This document shows, in pieces, positions 18,377-26,193 of a DNA stretch of 64,000 bases. Where the stretch lies: positions 62,001 through 126,000 of the forward strand of contig NZ_JACORT010000003.1 in assembly GCF_014297465.1 (NCBI RefSeq), read 5' to 3'. Below the pieces are notes generated by a model, which did no database searches, was not told where the DNA came from, and saw only the letters and a list, made by a program, of their open reading frames with translations. The translations under genes and the position numbers were made by a program. Each line of letters begins with the position of its first letter. Positions within the stretch are counted from its first letter, which is position 1. Source of the stretch: Ramlibacter cellulosilyticus. GTDB lineage: Bacteria > Pseudomonadota > Gammaproteobacteria > Burkholderiales > Burkholderiaceae_C.

Positions 18377-19024
18377 GTGCAAGTCCCGCTGTCCGACCCG
18401 GTCGATGTCGCCGGCTTCCACAACGAAGCCACGCGCCTCCTTGCCCGCCAGGTGCCGCCCGGTGAGGTCCGCTGGTCCGCGGAACCGGCGCAGGACGTGG
18501 CGGAGGAGCCGCTCGACGGGGAGCGCGCCGCCATCCGCAACCGGGCGGCGCGCGCCATCATCCCGCAGTCCTTCATCCGCATGAGCGAGCTCGTGGTGCT
18601 GCACCGCGACGCCGACCGCTTCGACCTGCTGTACCGGTCGCTGTGGCGCCTCGTGTACGAGCCCGAGCTGAAGAACGACTTCGGCGACGCCGACCTGGTG
18701 CGCCTGCGGCAGATGGCCCAGGCCGTGCGGCGCGACATCCAGAAGATGAAGACCCGCCTCGTGTTCCGCCCGCTCGACGTGCGCGGGGAGCCCACCGCCT
18801 TCGCCTGGTACGAGCCGGCGCACTACGTGAGCGAGACGGTGGGCGCCTGGCTGGCCAGGGGCGACGGACCGGTGCGCTGGGTCCTCCTCACGCCGGACCG
18901 CAGCATGCGCTGGGACGGCGAGAAGCTGCTCAGCGCTCCCGCGGTCGCGCCGTTGCCGGACCCGCTGGTCGGGCGCAGCGAGCGGGAGTGGGCGGCCATG
19001 CTGGACGCGATGCCCTGGCTCTGA
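18377..19024 (+). CDS. DUF4130-like protein (UdgX/TIGR03915-type), probably C-terminally short
   Basis: About 215 residues if the GTG at 18377 is the start; no clear ribosome site is seen and the start is uncertain. The middle resembles the DUF4130 domain that is either fused in front of UdgX-type uracil-DNA glycosylases or paired with a radical SAM protein (LWRLVYEPELKNDF; MKTRLVFRPL; AWYEPAHYV; RWVLLTPDRSMRWDGEKL). Compared with family members as I recall them, the terminal block around the MP-x-x-YW motif is missing and the protein stops at DAMPWL. It may be a degraded or minimal form. Function is unknown; a link to DNA metabolism comes from the family only. Confidence 0.5.
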   Translation: MQVPLSDPVDVAGFHNEATRLLARQVPPGEVRWSAEPAQDVAEEPLDGERAAIRNRAARAIIPQSFIRMSELVVLHRDADRFDLLYRSLWRLVYEPELKNDFGDADLVRLRQMAQAVRRDIQKMKTRLVFRPLDVRGEPTAFAWYEPAHYVSETVGAWLARGDGPVRWVLLTPDRSMRWDGEKLLSAPAVAPLPDPLVGRSEREWAAMLDAMPWL

Positions 19025-19033
19025 GTGCCGCCG

Positions 19034-19588
19034 TCAGCTGTTGGCCGGCGTCGACATCCCCGTTTCGCTCGAGAAGCTGAAGTCGCTGCGCGTGTGGCGC
19101 CACTCGCTGTTCGCATCGCCGATCAGCTCGCGGCAGCGCAGGAACAGGCTGTCGAGCGCGGCGTCCTGCGTGTCCCGCAGCTGGTGGTAGCGCGGGTCGG
19201 CGTAGTAGGGCCGCTGGTGCCCCGCGTGCGACATGCGCAGGATGTTCTCCTCCCACAGGTACTGCATCAGCTCGCGGTGCGTCTGCAGCAACTGCACCAT
19301 GAGCTTCGACAGCTCGGGGAAGAACTCGTCCTTGATCTGCACGGCCTGCGCGAGCGCGGCGGGAATGCTCAGGCTCTCGGGATCGCGGTGCAGCAGGGGC
19401 TCGTCACGGTGCCAGTCGATCCAGGCGGTGTAGGCCTTCAGGCAGTCCATCAGGCGGTAGCCGGCGGCGCGGCGCTTCGCCACCTTGCGAACGAAACGAA
19501 CGCGCAGGCGCCACAGCACGATGGCGATCGCGATGGCGATGCCCACCAGGAGCAGCGGGAGGAGGTCGTCGATTCGTTCGGCTTGCAC
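19034..19588 (-). CDS. Unknown single-pass membrane protein, 184 aa
   Basis: One membrane segment near the N terminus (LLPLLLVGIAIAIAIVLW, about residues 9-26) is followed by a basic stretch and a helical cytoplasmic or periplasmic domain. The helical domain resembles the unknown protein at 12497-12856 (THRELMQYLWEE and the DAALDSLFLRCRELI end). No family is recognised. It is convergent with the DUF4130-like gene, with 9 bases between stop codons. Confidence 0.65.
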   Translation of the reverse strand: MQAERIDDLLPLLLVGIAIAIAIVLWRLRVRFVRKVAKRRAAGYRLMDCLKAYTAWIDWHRDEPLLHRDPESLSIPAALAQAVQIKDEFFPELSKLMVQLLQTHRELMQYLWEENILRMSHAGHQRPYYADPRYHQLRDTQDAALDSLFLRCRELIGDANSEWRHTRSDFSFSSETGMSTPANS

Positions 19589-19890
19589 GGCGGGGAAGCC
19601 CGGGGAAGGGCGTTCGGGGGTCGGGCGCGGCCGTCATTCTCTTACCGGGCCTCCGCGCCGCCCCGGCCGGCAGCGCCAGGCGGTGGGGTGAGCGGGACGG
19701 CCGGTAGGGTCCGGGCAGCCACCGAGACATCATGCACGCTCGCGGCTGCATTCCCGTCACGGCGTTGCTGGAACCCCATGGGCCCATCGGGAGATTGACA
19801 GCGGACCCATGTCGTGGTGGCGACAGGGGGCGGCGTGGCGCCTTGATGCAGGTCACGGCCCTGCGCGGCCGCACGGCTATCGTGGGCCGC

Positions 19891-21165
19891 ATGGACTTCC
19901 GGCGTTCCGAACGGGCGGACGAGTGGCTGCGGCGGCTCGAGGACTTCCTCGCGCGCTTCGTGCTGCCCTTCAACGCCGCCTGGCACGCCGCGGCCGCGGA
20001 GGGCCGGCCGGCGGCCTTCGTCGCGGACCTGCGGGCGCTGGCGCGCGAGGAAGGGCTGTGGAACCTGTGCCTGCCCGGCCTGCCGGCGGATGCGCCCGGC
20101 ACGGCGCTGTCGCACCTGGACTATGCGCCGCTCGCCGAGGCCATGGGCCGCCTGCCCTGGGCGGCCGAAGTGTTCAACTGCAACGCGCCGGACAGCGGCA
20201 ACATGGAGCTGCTGCTGCGGTCCGCTTCGCCCGCGCAGCGCGAACGGTGGCTGGCGCCGCTGCTGGCGGGCACGATCCGCTCCGCGTTCGCGATGTCCGA
20301 GCCGGACGTCGCGTCGTCCGACCCGACCAACCTGCAGGCGGAAGTGCGGCGCGAGGGCGACACGCTGGTGCTGAACGGGCGCAAGTGGTTCGTGACGGGC
20401 GCCGCGCACCCGGAATGCAGGCTGCTGCTCGTGATGGCGCGCAACGCGGACGCGGGCGCCGACGCGCACCACGCGCACAGCATCGTGCTCGTGCCCGCGG
20501 ATGCGGCCGGCGTGGAGCTCGTGCGCAACATCCCCGTCGTGCACCACGTGGCGCCGGAAGGCCATTGCGAGATCGTCTTCCGGCAGGTGCGCGTGCCTGC
20601 CGGCGAGCTGCTGGGCGCGTGGGGCGAAGGCTTCGCGCTCGCCCAGGCGCGCCTGGGCCCCGGGCGCGTGCACCACTGCATGCGCACCATCGGCCAGTGC
20701 GAGCTGGCGCTGGGGCTCGCGTGCGACCGGGCGCTGGAGCGCCGCGCCTTCGGGCGACCGCTCGCGCAGCAGGCCAACGTGCAGGAGTGGCTGGCCGATT
20801 CGCGCATCGAGATCGACCAGGCGCGGCTGCTGGTGCTGCGCACCGCGTGGTCGCTGGACCAGCCCGTGCCGCCCGCGGACCTGCGCGAGCAGGTCGCCGC
20901 CATCAAGCTGGTCGCCGCGCGGCTGCAGCAGCGCGTGGTGGACCGCGCGATGCAGGTCTTCGGCGCGATGGGCCTGTCGCCGGACACGCCGCTGGCCGCC
21001 CTGTGGACCTGGGGGCGGGCGCTGCGCATCATGGACGGGCCGGATGAAGTGCACCTGCGCACGGTGGCGCGCGGGGAGCTGAAGCGGGCAGGGGAGCAGC
21101 GGGGGAAGTGGGCGGACTACTTCACGACGCCGGAGCAGATGAGGGCGGAGCCGCGGGTGCGGTGA
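19891..21165 (+). CDS. Acyl-CoA dehydrogenase
   Basis: A 424-residue flavoprotein with acyl-CoA dehydrogenase features: the FAD- and substrate-binding stretch FAMSEPDVASSDPTN, NGRKWFVTGA, and the C-terminal domain RRAFGRPLAQQANVQEWLAD and VDRAMQVFGAMGLSPDTPLA. It oxidises an acyl-CoA to the enoyl-CoA and passes electrons to ETF. The start at 19891 (MDFRRSE) begins the recognisable domain; in-frame ATGs at 19846 and 19732 are less likely. It is monocistronic and the substrate is unknown. The ~300-bp gap upstream (19589-19890) shows only a doubtful FNR-like match. Confidence 0.9.
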   Translation: MDFRRSERADEWLRRLEDFLARFVLPFNAAWHAAAAEGRPAAFVADLRALAREEGLWNLCLPGLPADAPGTALSHLDYAPLAEAMGRLPWAAEVFNCNAPDSGNMELLLRSASPAQRERWLAPLLAGTIRSAFAMSEPDVASSDPTNLQAEVRREGDTLVLNGRKWFVTGAAHPECRLLLVMARNADAGADAHHAHSIVLVPADAAGVELVRNIPVVHHVAPEGHCEIVFRQVRVPAGELLGAWGEGFALAQARLGPGRVHHCMRTIGQCELALGLACDRALERRAFGRPLAQQANVQEWLADSRIEIDQARLLVLRTAWSLDQPVPPADLREQVAAIKLVAARLQQRVVDRAMQVFGAMGLSPDTPLAALWTWGRALRIMDGPDEVHLRTVARGELKRAGEQRGKWADYFTTPEQMRAEPRVR

Positions 21166-21187
21166 ATCCCGATTGTTGCGGAGGTTC

Positions 21188-21270
21188 GTAGGCTGGGTTG
21201 CGCGCAGCGCACCCCAGCTTTCCTTGCGGCACCCGCATCGCTGGGGTTCGCTTCGCGAAACCCAGCCTAC
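21188..21270. repeat. Intergenic repeat, family A
   Basis: GTAGGCTGGGTTGCGCGCAG at the left and AACCCAGCCTAC at the right, with inner GCACCCCAGC and GCTGGGGT arms. The right end overlaps the last codons of the hemerythrin gene: its TAG stop (21269-21267 on the minus strand) is the TAG of the repeat terminus. Confidence 0.85.
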
Positions 21271-21815
21271 TTCACCCCGCGCCGCTTCATCATCTCCCGC
21301 CCCATCGCCGTGCGCCCCGGCGCATCGATCGCCGCCTGCGCCGCCGGATACGCGATCTCCTCCTCGCTGCGGATGTGCGCGTCGTACAAGCCCGCGAACG
21401 CATCCAGGCTCGCCTCGCCTTCCGTGTCCAGGCGATCGACGCTTCCTTCGGCCACCAGCACCAGCACCTCCCGCGCCTCCCGCCACCGCGACTCCATCTC
21501 CAGGTGGTCCTGCTGCAGCCGGCGCACGACCTGCGCCACCCGCTCCTCGCCTTGCGCGAGCAGCGGCGGGAACACGTGCAGCTCCTCGTCGAGGTGGTGC
21601 TGCGGCGCCGCCATGTCGAAGTAGCGCATCACGTCGCGCGCGGCCTGCCGTGCCTGCACGTCGCTGCCGTGCGTGCGCACGTGCTCGCGCAGCCGCCCGA
21701 GCAGTGCCAGCATGCGGTGCACGCGCTCGTGGCAGGCCTCCAGCATCTCGAAGGGCTCCTCGAAGCCGGCGGCCGGCGAGGCCACGAGGGAGGACAGGCG
21801 GATCGGCTGCGTCAT
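21267..21815 (-). CDS. Hemerythrin HHE-domain protein
   Basis: A 182-residue protein with the histidine and glutamate pattern of HHE cation-binding domains (LEACHERVHRML, QHHLDEELHVF, QQDHLEMESRW, YDAHIRSEEEIAYP), which form a four-helix bundle around a di-iron centre. Such proteins sense or scavenge O2 or NO, or repair iron-sulfur centres. It is the last gene of a four-gene operon; its ATG overlaps the stop of the nitroreductase gene (ATGA). Its own stop codon lies inside a family A repeat. Confidence 0.85.
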   Translation of the reverse strand: MTQPIRLSSLVASPAAGFEEPFEMLEACHERVHRMLALLGRLREHVRTHGSDVQARQAARDVMRYFDMAAPQHHLDEELHVFPPLLAQGEERVAQVVRRLQQDHLEMESRWREAREVLVLVAEGSVDRLDTEGEASLDAFAGLYDAHIRSEEEIAYPAAQAAIDAPGRTAMGREMMKRRGVK

Positions 21816-22420
21816 GGCCCGGCCTCCAGCACGCGCACGTATGCGTCGACGGCGGGGCGGGTGCGCCCGCGCTTCGGGCCTGCGATGGTGCCGATGCTCA
21901 CGAAGCAGAGGGCGCGCTCCTGCGCGCGGAGGGAGAACAGCGCGCGCAGCGGGCCGGAGTCCATCGCCTTGCCGCTGGTGAGCGCCGAGCCGAAGCCCAG
22001 CGCCGTCGCCATGAGCAGCATGTTCTGGATCGCGCACCCGGCGGAGACGAGCCGCTCCGTCGCGGGGATCGCCTCGCCGCCTTCGCCGAGGTCGGCCACC
22101 GCCAGCAGCAGCAAGGGGGCGCGGAACGCCTTCTCGCGCGCCTGCGCGAGCTGCTCCCCGCTTGCCTGCGCATCGCGTTCGCGCAGCGCCTGCGCGAAGG
22201 CCTCTGCCAGCGCCCCGCGCGCGGGCTCCGGAACGAGGACGAAGCGCCAGGGCAGCAGCTCGCCGTGGTCGGGCGCGGCAGCCGCTGCGCCCAGGATGCG
22301 CTGCAGCTGCATCGGGTCCGGGCCGGGCGCGGCCAGGCGCTTGGGCAGCACCGTGCGCCGTCCGTGGATCAGCGCCTCCGCCCATTCGCCGGAGACGGCC
22401 GTGTCCGGCTGCTGCGTCAT
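21812..22420 (-). CDS. Nitroreductase family protein (YdjA-like)
   Basis: A 202-residue FMN-binding fold: GRRTVLPKRLAAPGPDP near the N terminus, APDHGELLPWRFVLV, and the C-terminal LGFGSALTSGKAM, FVSIGTIAG segments. The short length and HGELLPWRF motif fit YdjA-type nitroreductases. The ATG overlaps the stop of the class II ribonucleotide reductase gene (ATGA), showing tight translational coupling. The physiological substrate is unknown. Confidence 0.85.
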   Translation of the reverse strand: MTQQPDTAVSGEWAEALIHGRRTVLPKRLAAPGPDPMQLQRILGAAAAAPDHGELLPWRFVLVPEPARGALAEAFAQALRERDAQASGEQLAQAREKAFRAPLLLLAVADLGEGGEAIPATERLVSAGCAIQNMLLMATALGFGSALTSGKAMDSGPLRALFSLRAQERALCFVSIGTIAGPKRGRTRPAVDAYVRVLEAGP

Positions 22421-24822
22421 CCGCAGGCTCCCACGTGGCCGCAGGAAGTGCAGAACTCGCAGCCGTCCTTGCGGATCATGGCGTGCGCGCCGCATTCCGG
22501 GCACTTCGCGCCGGCCATGGTGGGCGGCGCATCGGCGGCGGGCGCCGGCGGCGTGACGAGCGCGGCGACCGGCTCGCCCTGGCGCCGCGCGATGATGTTC
22601 TGGATCGCATAGGCGATCGCGGCCACCTCCGAGTCGTGCCACATCGGCACGGCGGTGCCGTCGGCCTTGCTGTACGTCCCCAGCCGCACCGGCCCGCGGT
22701 CCCACGCGACCTTGCGCATGTCGCCGAGCGCGCGCTCCAGGAAGCCGCCGCGCGCGGCCAGCGAGAGCAGCCGCATGCTGGAGGTGATCCACTGCTGCGA
22801 CTCGCCGCTCTGGCCTACCGGCATGAAGAACTCGATGGCGCGCTCGCGTCCTTCCCCGATCGGCAGGAAGGACACGACGATGTAGAGCGTCTGCCGGCCC
22901 TGCTGCGTCCAGTACTCGATCTTCTCCACCACGCCCGGCAGCTGGCCGGGCGGGCGGCGCTCGATCATCGTGCGCATGGGGTCGACCTTGCGGCGCTCGA
23001 CCTGCGGCGCGGGAGCTTCCATGGGCGTCGTCGACAGCACGGATCCGAGGATCTCGTTGGGGCGGTAGGTCGCGAGGCCTTTCAGGCCGGCACGCCAGGC
23101 TTCGAGGTAGAGGCCCTGGAAGTCGGCGTAAGGGTAGTCGGCGGGGACGTTGACGGTCTTGGAGATGGCGGTGTCGATGAAGGGCTGCACTGCCTCCATC
23201 ATCGCCAGGTGGTCCGCGGCCGGCATCTCCAGAGCGGAGACGAAATAGGACGGCAGCTTGTTCGTGTCGCCGCCGAGCGAACGGAACACGCGCCACGCGT
23301 GGTCTTCCACGGTGTATTCGCTGCGCGTTCCATCGGCTTCGCGCTTCTTGCGTTGATACGTCCAGGAAAAAGAAGGCTCGATGCCATTCGACGCGTTGTC
23401 GGCGAACGCGAGGCTGACCGTGCCTGTCGGCGCGATCGACAGCAGGTGGCTGTTGCGGATGCCGTGCTTGCGGATGTCCTGCTTCAGCGGCTCGTCCAGG
23501 CGGCTGGCGAAGGTTCCGGCTTCCAGGTACTTCTCCGCATCGAAGAGCGGGAAGGCGCCTTTCTCCTTCGCGAGCTCCACGGATGCACCGTACGCCGCGT
23601 CGCGCATGGCGCGGGCGATCCGCGACGCCATGTCCCTGCCTTCGGGCGCGTCGTAGCGCAGGCGCAGCATGGCGAGCGCGTTGCCCAGCCCGGTGAAGCC
23701 GACGCCGATGCGGCGCTTCGCCCGCGATTCCTGCTGCTGCTGGGCGAGCGGCCAGAAGGTCGCGTCCAGCACGTTGTCGAGCGCACGGACCTGGATGGCC
23801 ACGGATCTTGCGAATCGCTCGAAGTCGAACTCCGGCGCGCCGCCGAAGCCGAACGGGTGCTTCACGAACCGCGTGAGGATGACCGGCCCGAGGTCGCAGC
23901 ACCCGTAGGGAGGCAACGGTTGTTCCGAACAAGGGTTGGTCGCGCTGATCTGCTCCGCATACCGCAGGTTGTTGTCCCGGTTCATCGTGTCGATGAAGAT
24001 CACGCCGGGCTCCGCGAAGTCGTAGGTCGACCGCATGATCGTGTCCCACAGCTGCTGCGCAGGCAGCGTGCGGTACACCCAGTTCCCGTCGCCTCGCAGG
24101 TGCGCACCTTGCGCAATCAGCGCCGCACCCGGCTTCTTCCTGTGCACCAGCGCCCAATCCCCGCCCGCCTGCAGCGTCCGGATGAATTCGTCCGTCACCG
24201 CCACCGACACGTTGAAGTTGTTCCACCGCCCGGGCGTGCGCTTGGCGGTGATGAACTCCAGCACGTCCGGGTGGTCGATGCGCAGCACGCCCATCTGGGC
24301 GCCGCGGCGCGCGCCGGCGCTCTCCACGGTCGAACACGAGTGGTCGAACACGTCCATGTAGCTGCAGGGGCCCGATGCGAGCGAAGCGGTGGCCTTCACC
24401 TCCGCGCCGCGCGGGCGGATGCGCGAGAAGTCGTAGCCCACGCCGCCGCCGCGCCGCATCGTCTCGGCCGCCTCGCGCAGCGCCTCGTAGATGCCGGGGA
24501 AGCCCTCGTCGTCGCGGCCCTGGATGGAGTCGCCCACGGGCTGCACGAAGCAGTTGATCAGCGTGGCCTGCAGGTTGGTGCCGGCCGCGCTCATGATGCG
24601 GCCCGCGCCGATGGCGCCGGCCTGCAGGTTGTCGAAGAAGCGCTGCTCCCATTCGGCGCGCAGCGGCTCGGCCTCGACGGAAGCGAGCGCCTTCGCCACG
24701 CGCCGCAACAGGTCCGCCTCGGACTGCTCGCCCTCCTTGAGGTACTTCTCGCGCAGCACGTCCAGGCTGATGGCCTGCGCGGGCAGGGCGGGGACGGCGT
24801 TCGGGGACGGATCGCGTTTCAT
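22417..24822 (-). CDS. nrdJ: Adenosylcobalamin-dependent (class II) ribonucleoside-diphosphate reductase
   Basis: An 801-residue enzyme that makes dNTPs using a B12-derived radical, so it works with or without oxygen. Visible features: the redox cysteine in LINCFVQPVGDS, the GGGVGYDFSRIRPRG loop, the active-site NPCSEQPLPPYGCCDLG and APTGT motif, and a C-terminal zinc ribbon (CPECG...CTSCG) typical of this subclass. It overlaps both neighbours by four bases (ATGA). Placement behind an FNR-type box suggests use under low oxygen. Confidence 0.92.
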   Translation of the reverse strand: MKRDPSPNAVPALPAQAISLDVLREKYLKEGEQSEADLLRRVAKALASVEAEPLRAEWEQRFFDNLQAGAIGAGRIMSAAGTNLQATLINCFVQPVGDSIQGRDDEGFPGIYEALREAAETMRRGGGVGYDFSRIRPRGAEVKATASLASGPCSYMDVFDHSCSTVESAGARRGAQMGVLRIDHPDVLEFITAKRTPGRWNNFNVSVAVTDEFIRTLQAGGDWALVHRKKPGAALIAQGAHLRGDGNWVYRTLPAQQLWDTIMRSTYDFAEPGVIFIDTMNRDNNLRYAEQISATNPCSEQPLPPYGCCDLGPVILTRFVKHPFGFGGAPEFDFERFARSVAIQVRALDNVLDATFWPLAQQQQESRAKRRIGVGFTGLGNALAMLRLRYDAPEGRDMASRIARAMRDAAYGASVELAKEKGAFPLFDAEKYLEAGTFASRLDEPLKQDIRKHGIRNSHLLSIAPTGTVSLAFADNASNGIEPSFSWTYQRKKREADGTRSEYTVEDHAWRVFRSLGGDTNKLPSYFVSALEMPAADHLAMMEAVQPFIDTAISKTVNVPADYPYADFQGLYLEAWRAGLKGLATYRPNEILGSVLSTTPMEAPAPQVERRKVDPMRTMIERRPPGQLPGVVEKIEYWTQQGRQTLYIVVSFLPIGEGRERAIEFFMPVGQSGESQQWITSSMRLLSLAARGGFLERALGDMRKVAWDRGPVRLGTYSKADGTAVPMWHDSEVAAIAYAIQNIIARRQGEPVAALVTPPAPAADAPPTMAGAKCPECGAHAMIRKDGCEFCTSCGHVGACG

Positions 24823-26030
24823 GCGGCAGCAACCTCCTGGGGGAGCGCGGGCACCAGCGGCCCGAGCAGGCTGTGCAGGAGGTCCCGCACCGGCCGGATC
24901 TGGGTGCCGAAGGGCAGGCGCCCCGCACCCCGGAAGAATAGACCTTTGCGCACGTCCCCGGCGAGGGCGTGGCCAAGCACCTTGTCGATGCAGAACTGGC
25001 CCCAGGCGGCGTTGCCGTCGCGCAACCCGCAGTGCGCCAGGCAGTCGAACCACATCGTGCAGTGCGCCTTGGCGTGCGCGTGCTGCTGCATGCGCTCCTG
25101 CAGGCGCAGGTACTTGTCCAGCCAGGGCGTGCGCACCGCGCGCGCGGGCAGGCCGGCGACGCTGGTGAACTCCACCAGGTCCTCGGGCTTCGCGCCGGCC
25201 AGCACTTCCTTGAAGGCTTCGCTGGCATCGCTCTCGCAGGTGACCGCGAACGCGGTACCGAGCTGCACCGCTGCGGCCCCGAGTCCCTGCAGGCGCTGGA
25301 CGTCCTCGCGGCTCGAGATGCCGCCGGCGGCCACCAGCGGGATCCTGCCTTCGAGCCCGGCCTGCCGGAAGAAGGCCAGCACCTCGGGCAGCACCACGTC
25401 GAAATCGAAGCGGCGGTCCTGCAGGTCGGCCACCTTGGCCGCGCCCAGGTGGCCGCCCGCGAGGCGCGGGTGCTCGATGACGATGGCATCGGGCAGGCGC
25501 CCCTTCTTCTCCCACTTGCGCACCAGCAACTGCACGCCGCGCGCATCGGAGAGGATGGGCACCAGCGCGACCTGCGGGAAGTCGCGCGCGAGCTCCGGCA
25601 GGTCCAGCGGCAGGCCGGCGCCGACCGCGAGCGCGTCCGCGCCGCTCTCCAGCGCCTGCCGCACGTAGGTCTCGTACTGGTCCAGCGCCTTCATCACGTT
25701 CACCGCGATGAGGCCGCGGCCCTGCGAGATCCCGCGCGCGCGCGCGATCTCGCGGGCCAGCGCCTCGCGGTTGGCGGCGTCGATCTGCGCCTTCGCTTCG
25801 GGGCCCTCGAGCTGGCCCGTGCGCTCCATGAGGTCCGGATGCAGGCGGCGCAGGTCCACCGAGGAGATGGTGCCCACCGCGTCGAAGGAGGCCACGGTGC
25901 CCGCGAGGCGCCCGGCCGAGACGCCCACGCCCATGCCGCCTTGCACCACGGGCAGCAGCGTGCGCCCGCGGAAGTTCCATGCCTGCAGGCCCGCGGCGCG
26001 CGCCTGCTCCGTCAATGAGGATGTGTCCAT
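24819..26030 (-). CDS. Nitronate monooxygenase family flavoprotein
   Basis: A 403-residue TIM-barrel FMN enzyme of the 2-nitropropane dioxygenase family (QGGMGVGVSAGRLAG near the start; AGGHLG with the likely catalytic histidine; VAAGGISSREDVQ and GAAAVQLGTAF for FMN phosphate). An extended C-terminal region contains a cysteine-rich stretch (HCTMWFDCLAHCGLRDG) not seen in the classical enzyme. It is the first gene of the operon with nrdJ, nitroreductase and hemerythrin. NADH:quinone reductase-type or other flavin oxidoreductase activity is the alternative. Confidence 0.85.
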   Translation of the reverse strand: MDTSSLTEQARAAGLQAWNFRGRTLLPVVQGGMGVGVSAGRLAGTVASFDAVGTISSVDLRRLHPDLMERTGQLEGPEAKAQIDAANREALAREIARARGISQGRGLIAVNVMKALDQYETYVRQALESGADALAVGAGLPLDLPELARDFPQVALVPILSDARGVQLLVRKWEKKGRLPDAIVIEHPRLAGGHLGAAKVADLQDRRFDFDVVLPEVLAFFRQAGLEGRIPLVAAGGISSREDVQRLQGLGAAAVQLGTAFAVTCESDASEAFKEVLAGAKPEDLVEFTSVAGLPARAVRTPWLDKYLRLQERMQQHAHAKAHCTMWFDCLAHCGLRDGNAAWGQFCIDKVLGHALAGDVRKGLFFRGAGRLPFGTQIRPVRDLLHSLLGPLVPALPQEVAAA

Positions 26031-26091
26031 CGTGTTCCGTTGGTCGATCGGCTAGCTGGACGCAGGCTACCGGCGGCCGCCGCAAATCTCC

Positions 26092-26105
26092 TTGCTGCGC
26101 ATCAA
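26092..26105. promoter_or_regulatory. FNR/ANR-type box before the nrdJ operon
   Basis: TTGCTGCGCATCAA matches the FNR consensus TTGAT-N4-ATCAA at nine of ten defined positions. Its centre is ~68 bases before the minus-strand start at 26030, which puts a class II transcription start near 26057. It could also act on the divergent DUF2254 gene at 26194. Confidence 0.6.
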
Positions 26106-26193
26106 GGTCGGGCTGCACGCCGCCCCGGATCTTTCATTTTGTGGGAATGTTCCGCCTTCGCGCCCCGGCGCCCCTTTCCCTCCAACGACCGCC

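Noticed and set aside
19843..19856. TTGATGCAGGTCAC as an FNR box for the acyl-CoA dehydrogenase
   Set aside because: The usual spacing would put transcription start on the ATG itself, one end base does not match, and the gene has no low-oxygen context. Probably chance.
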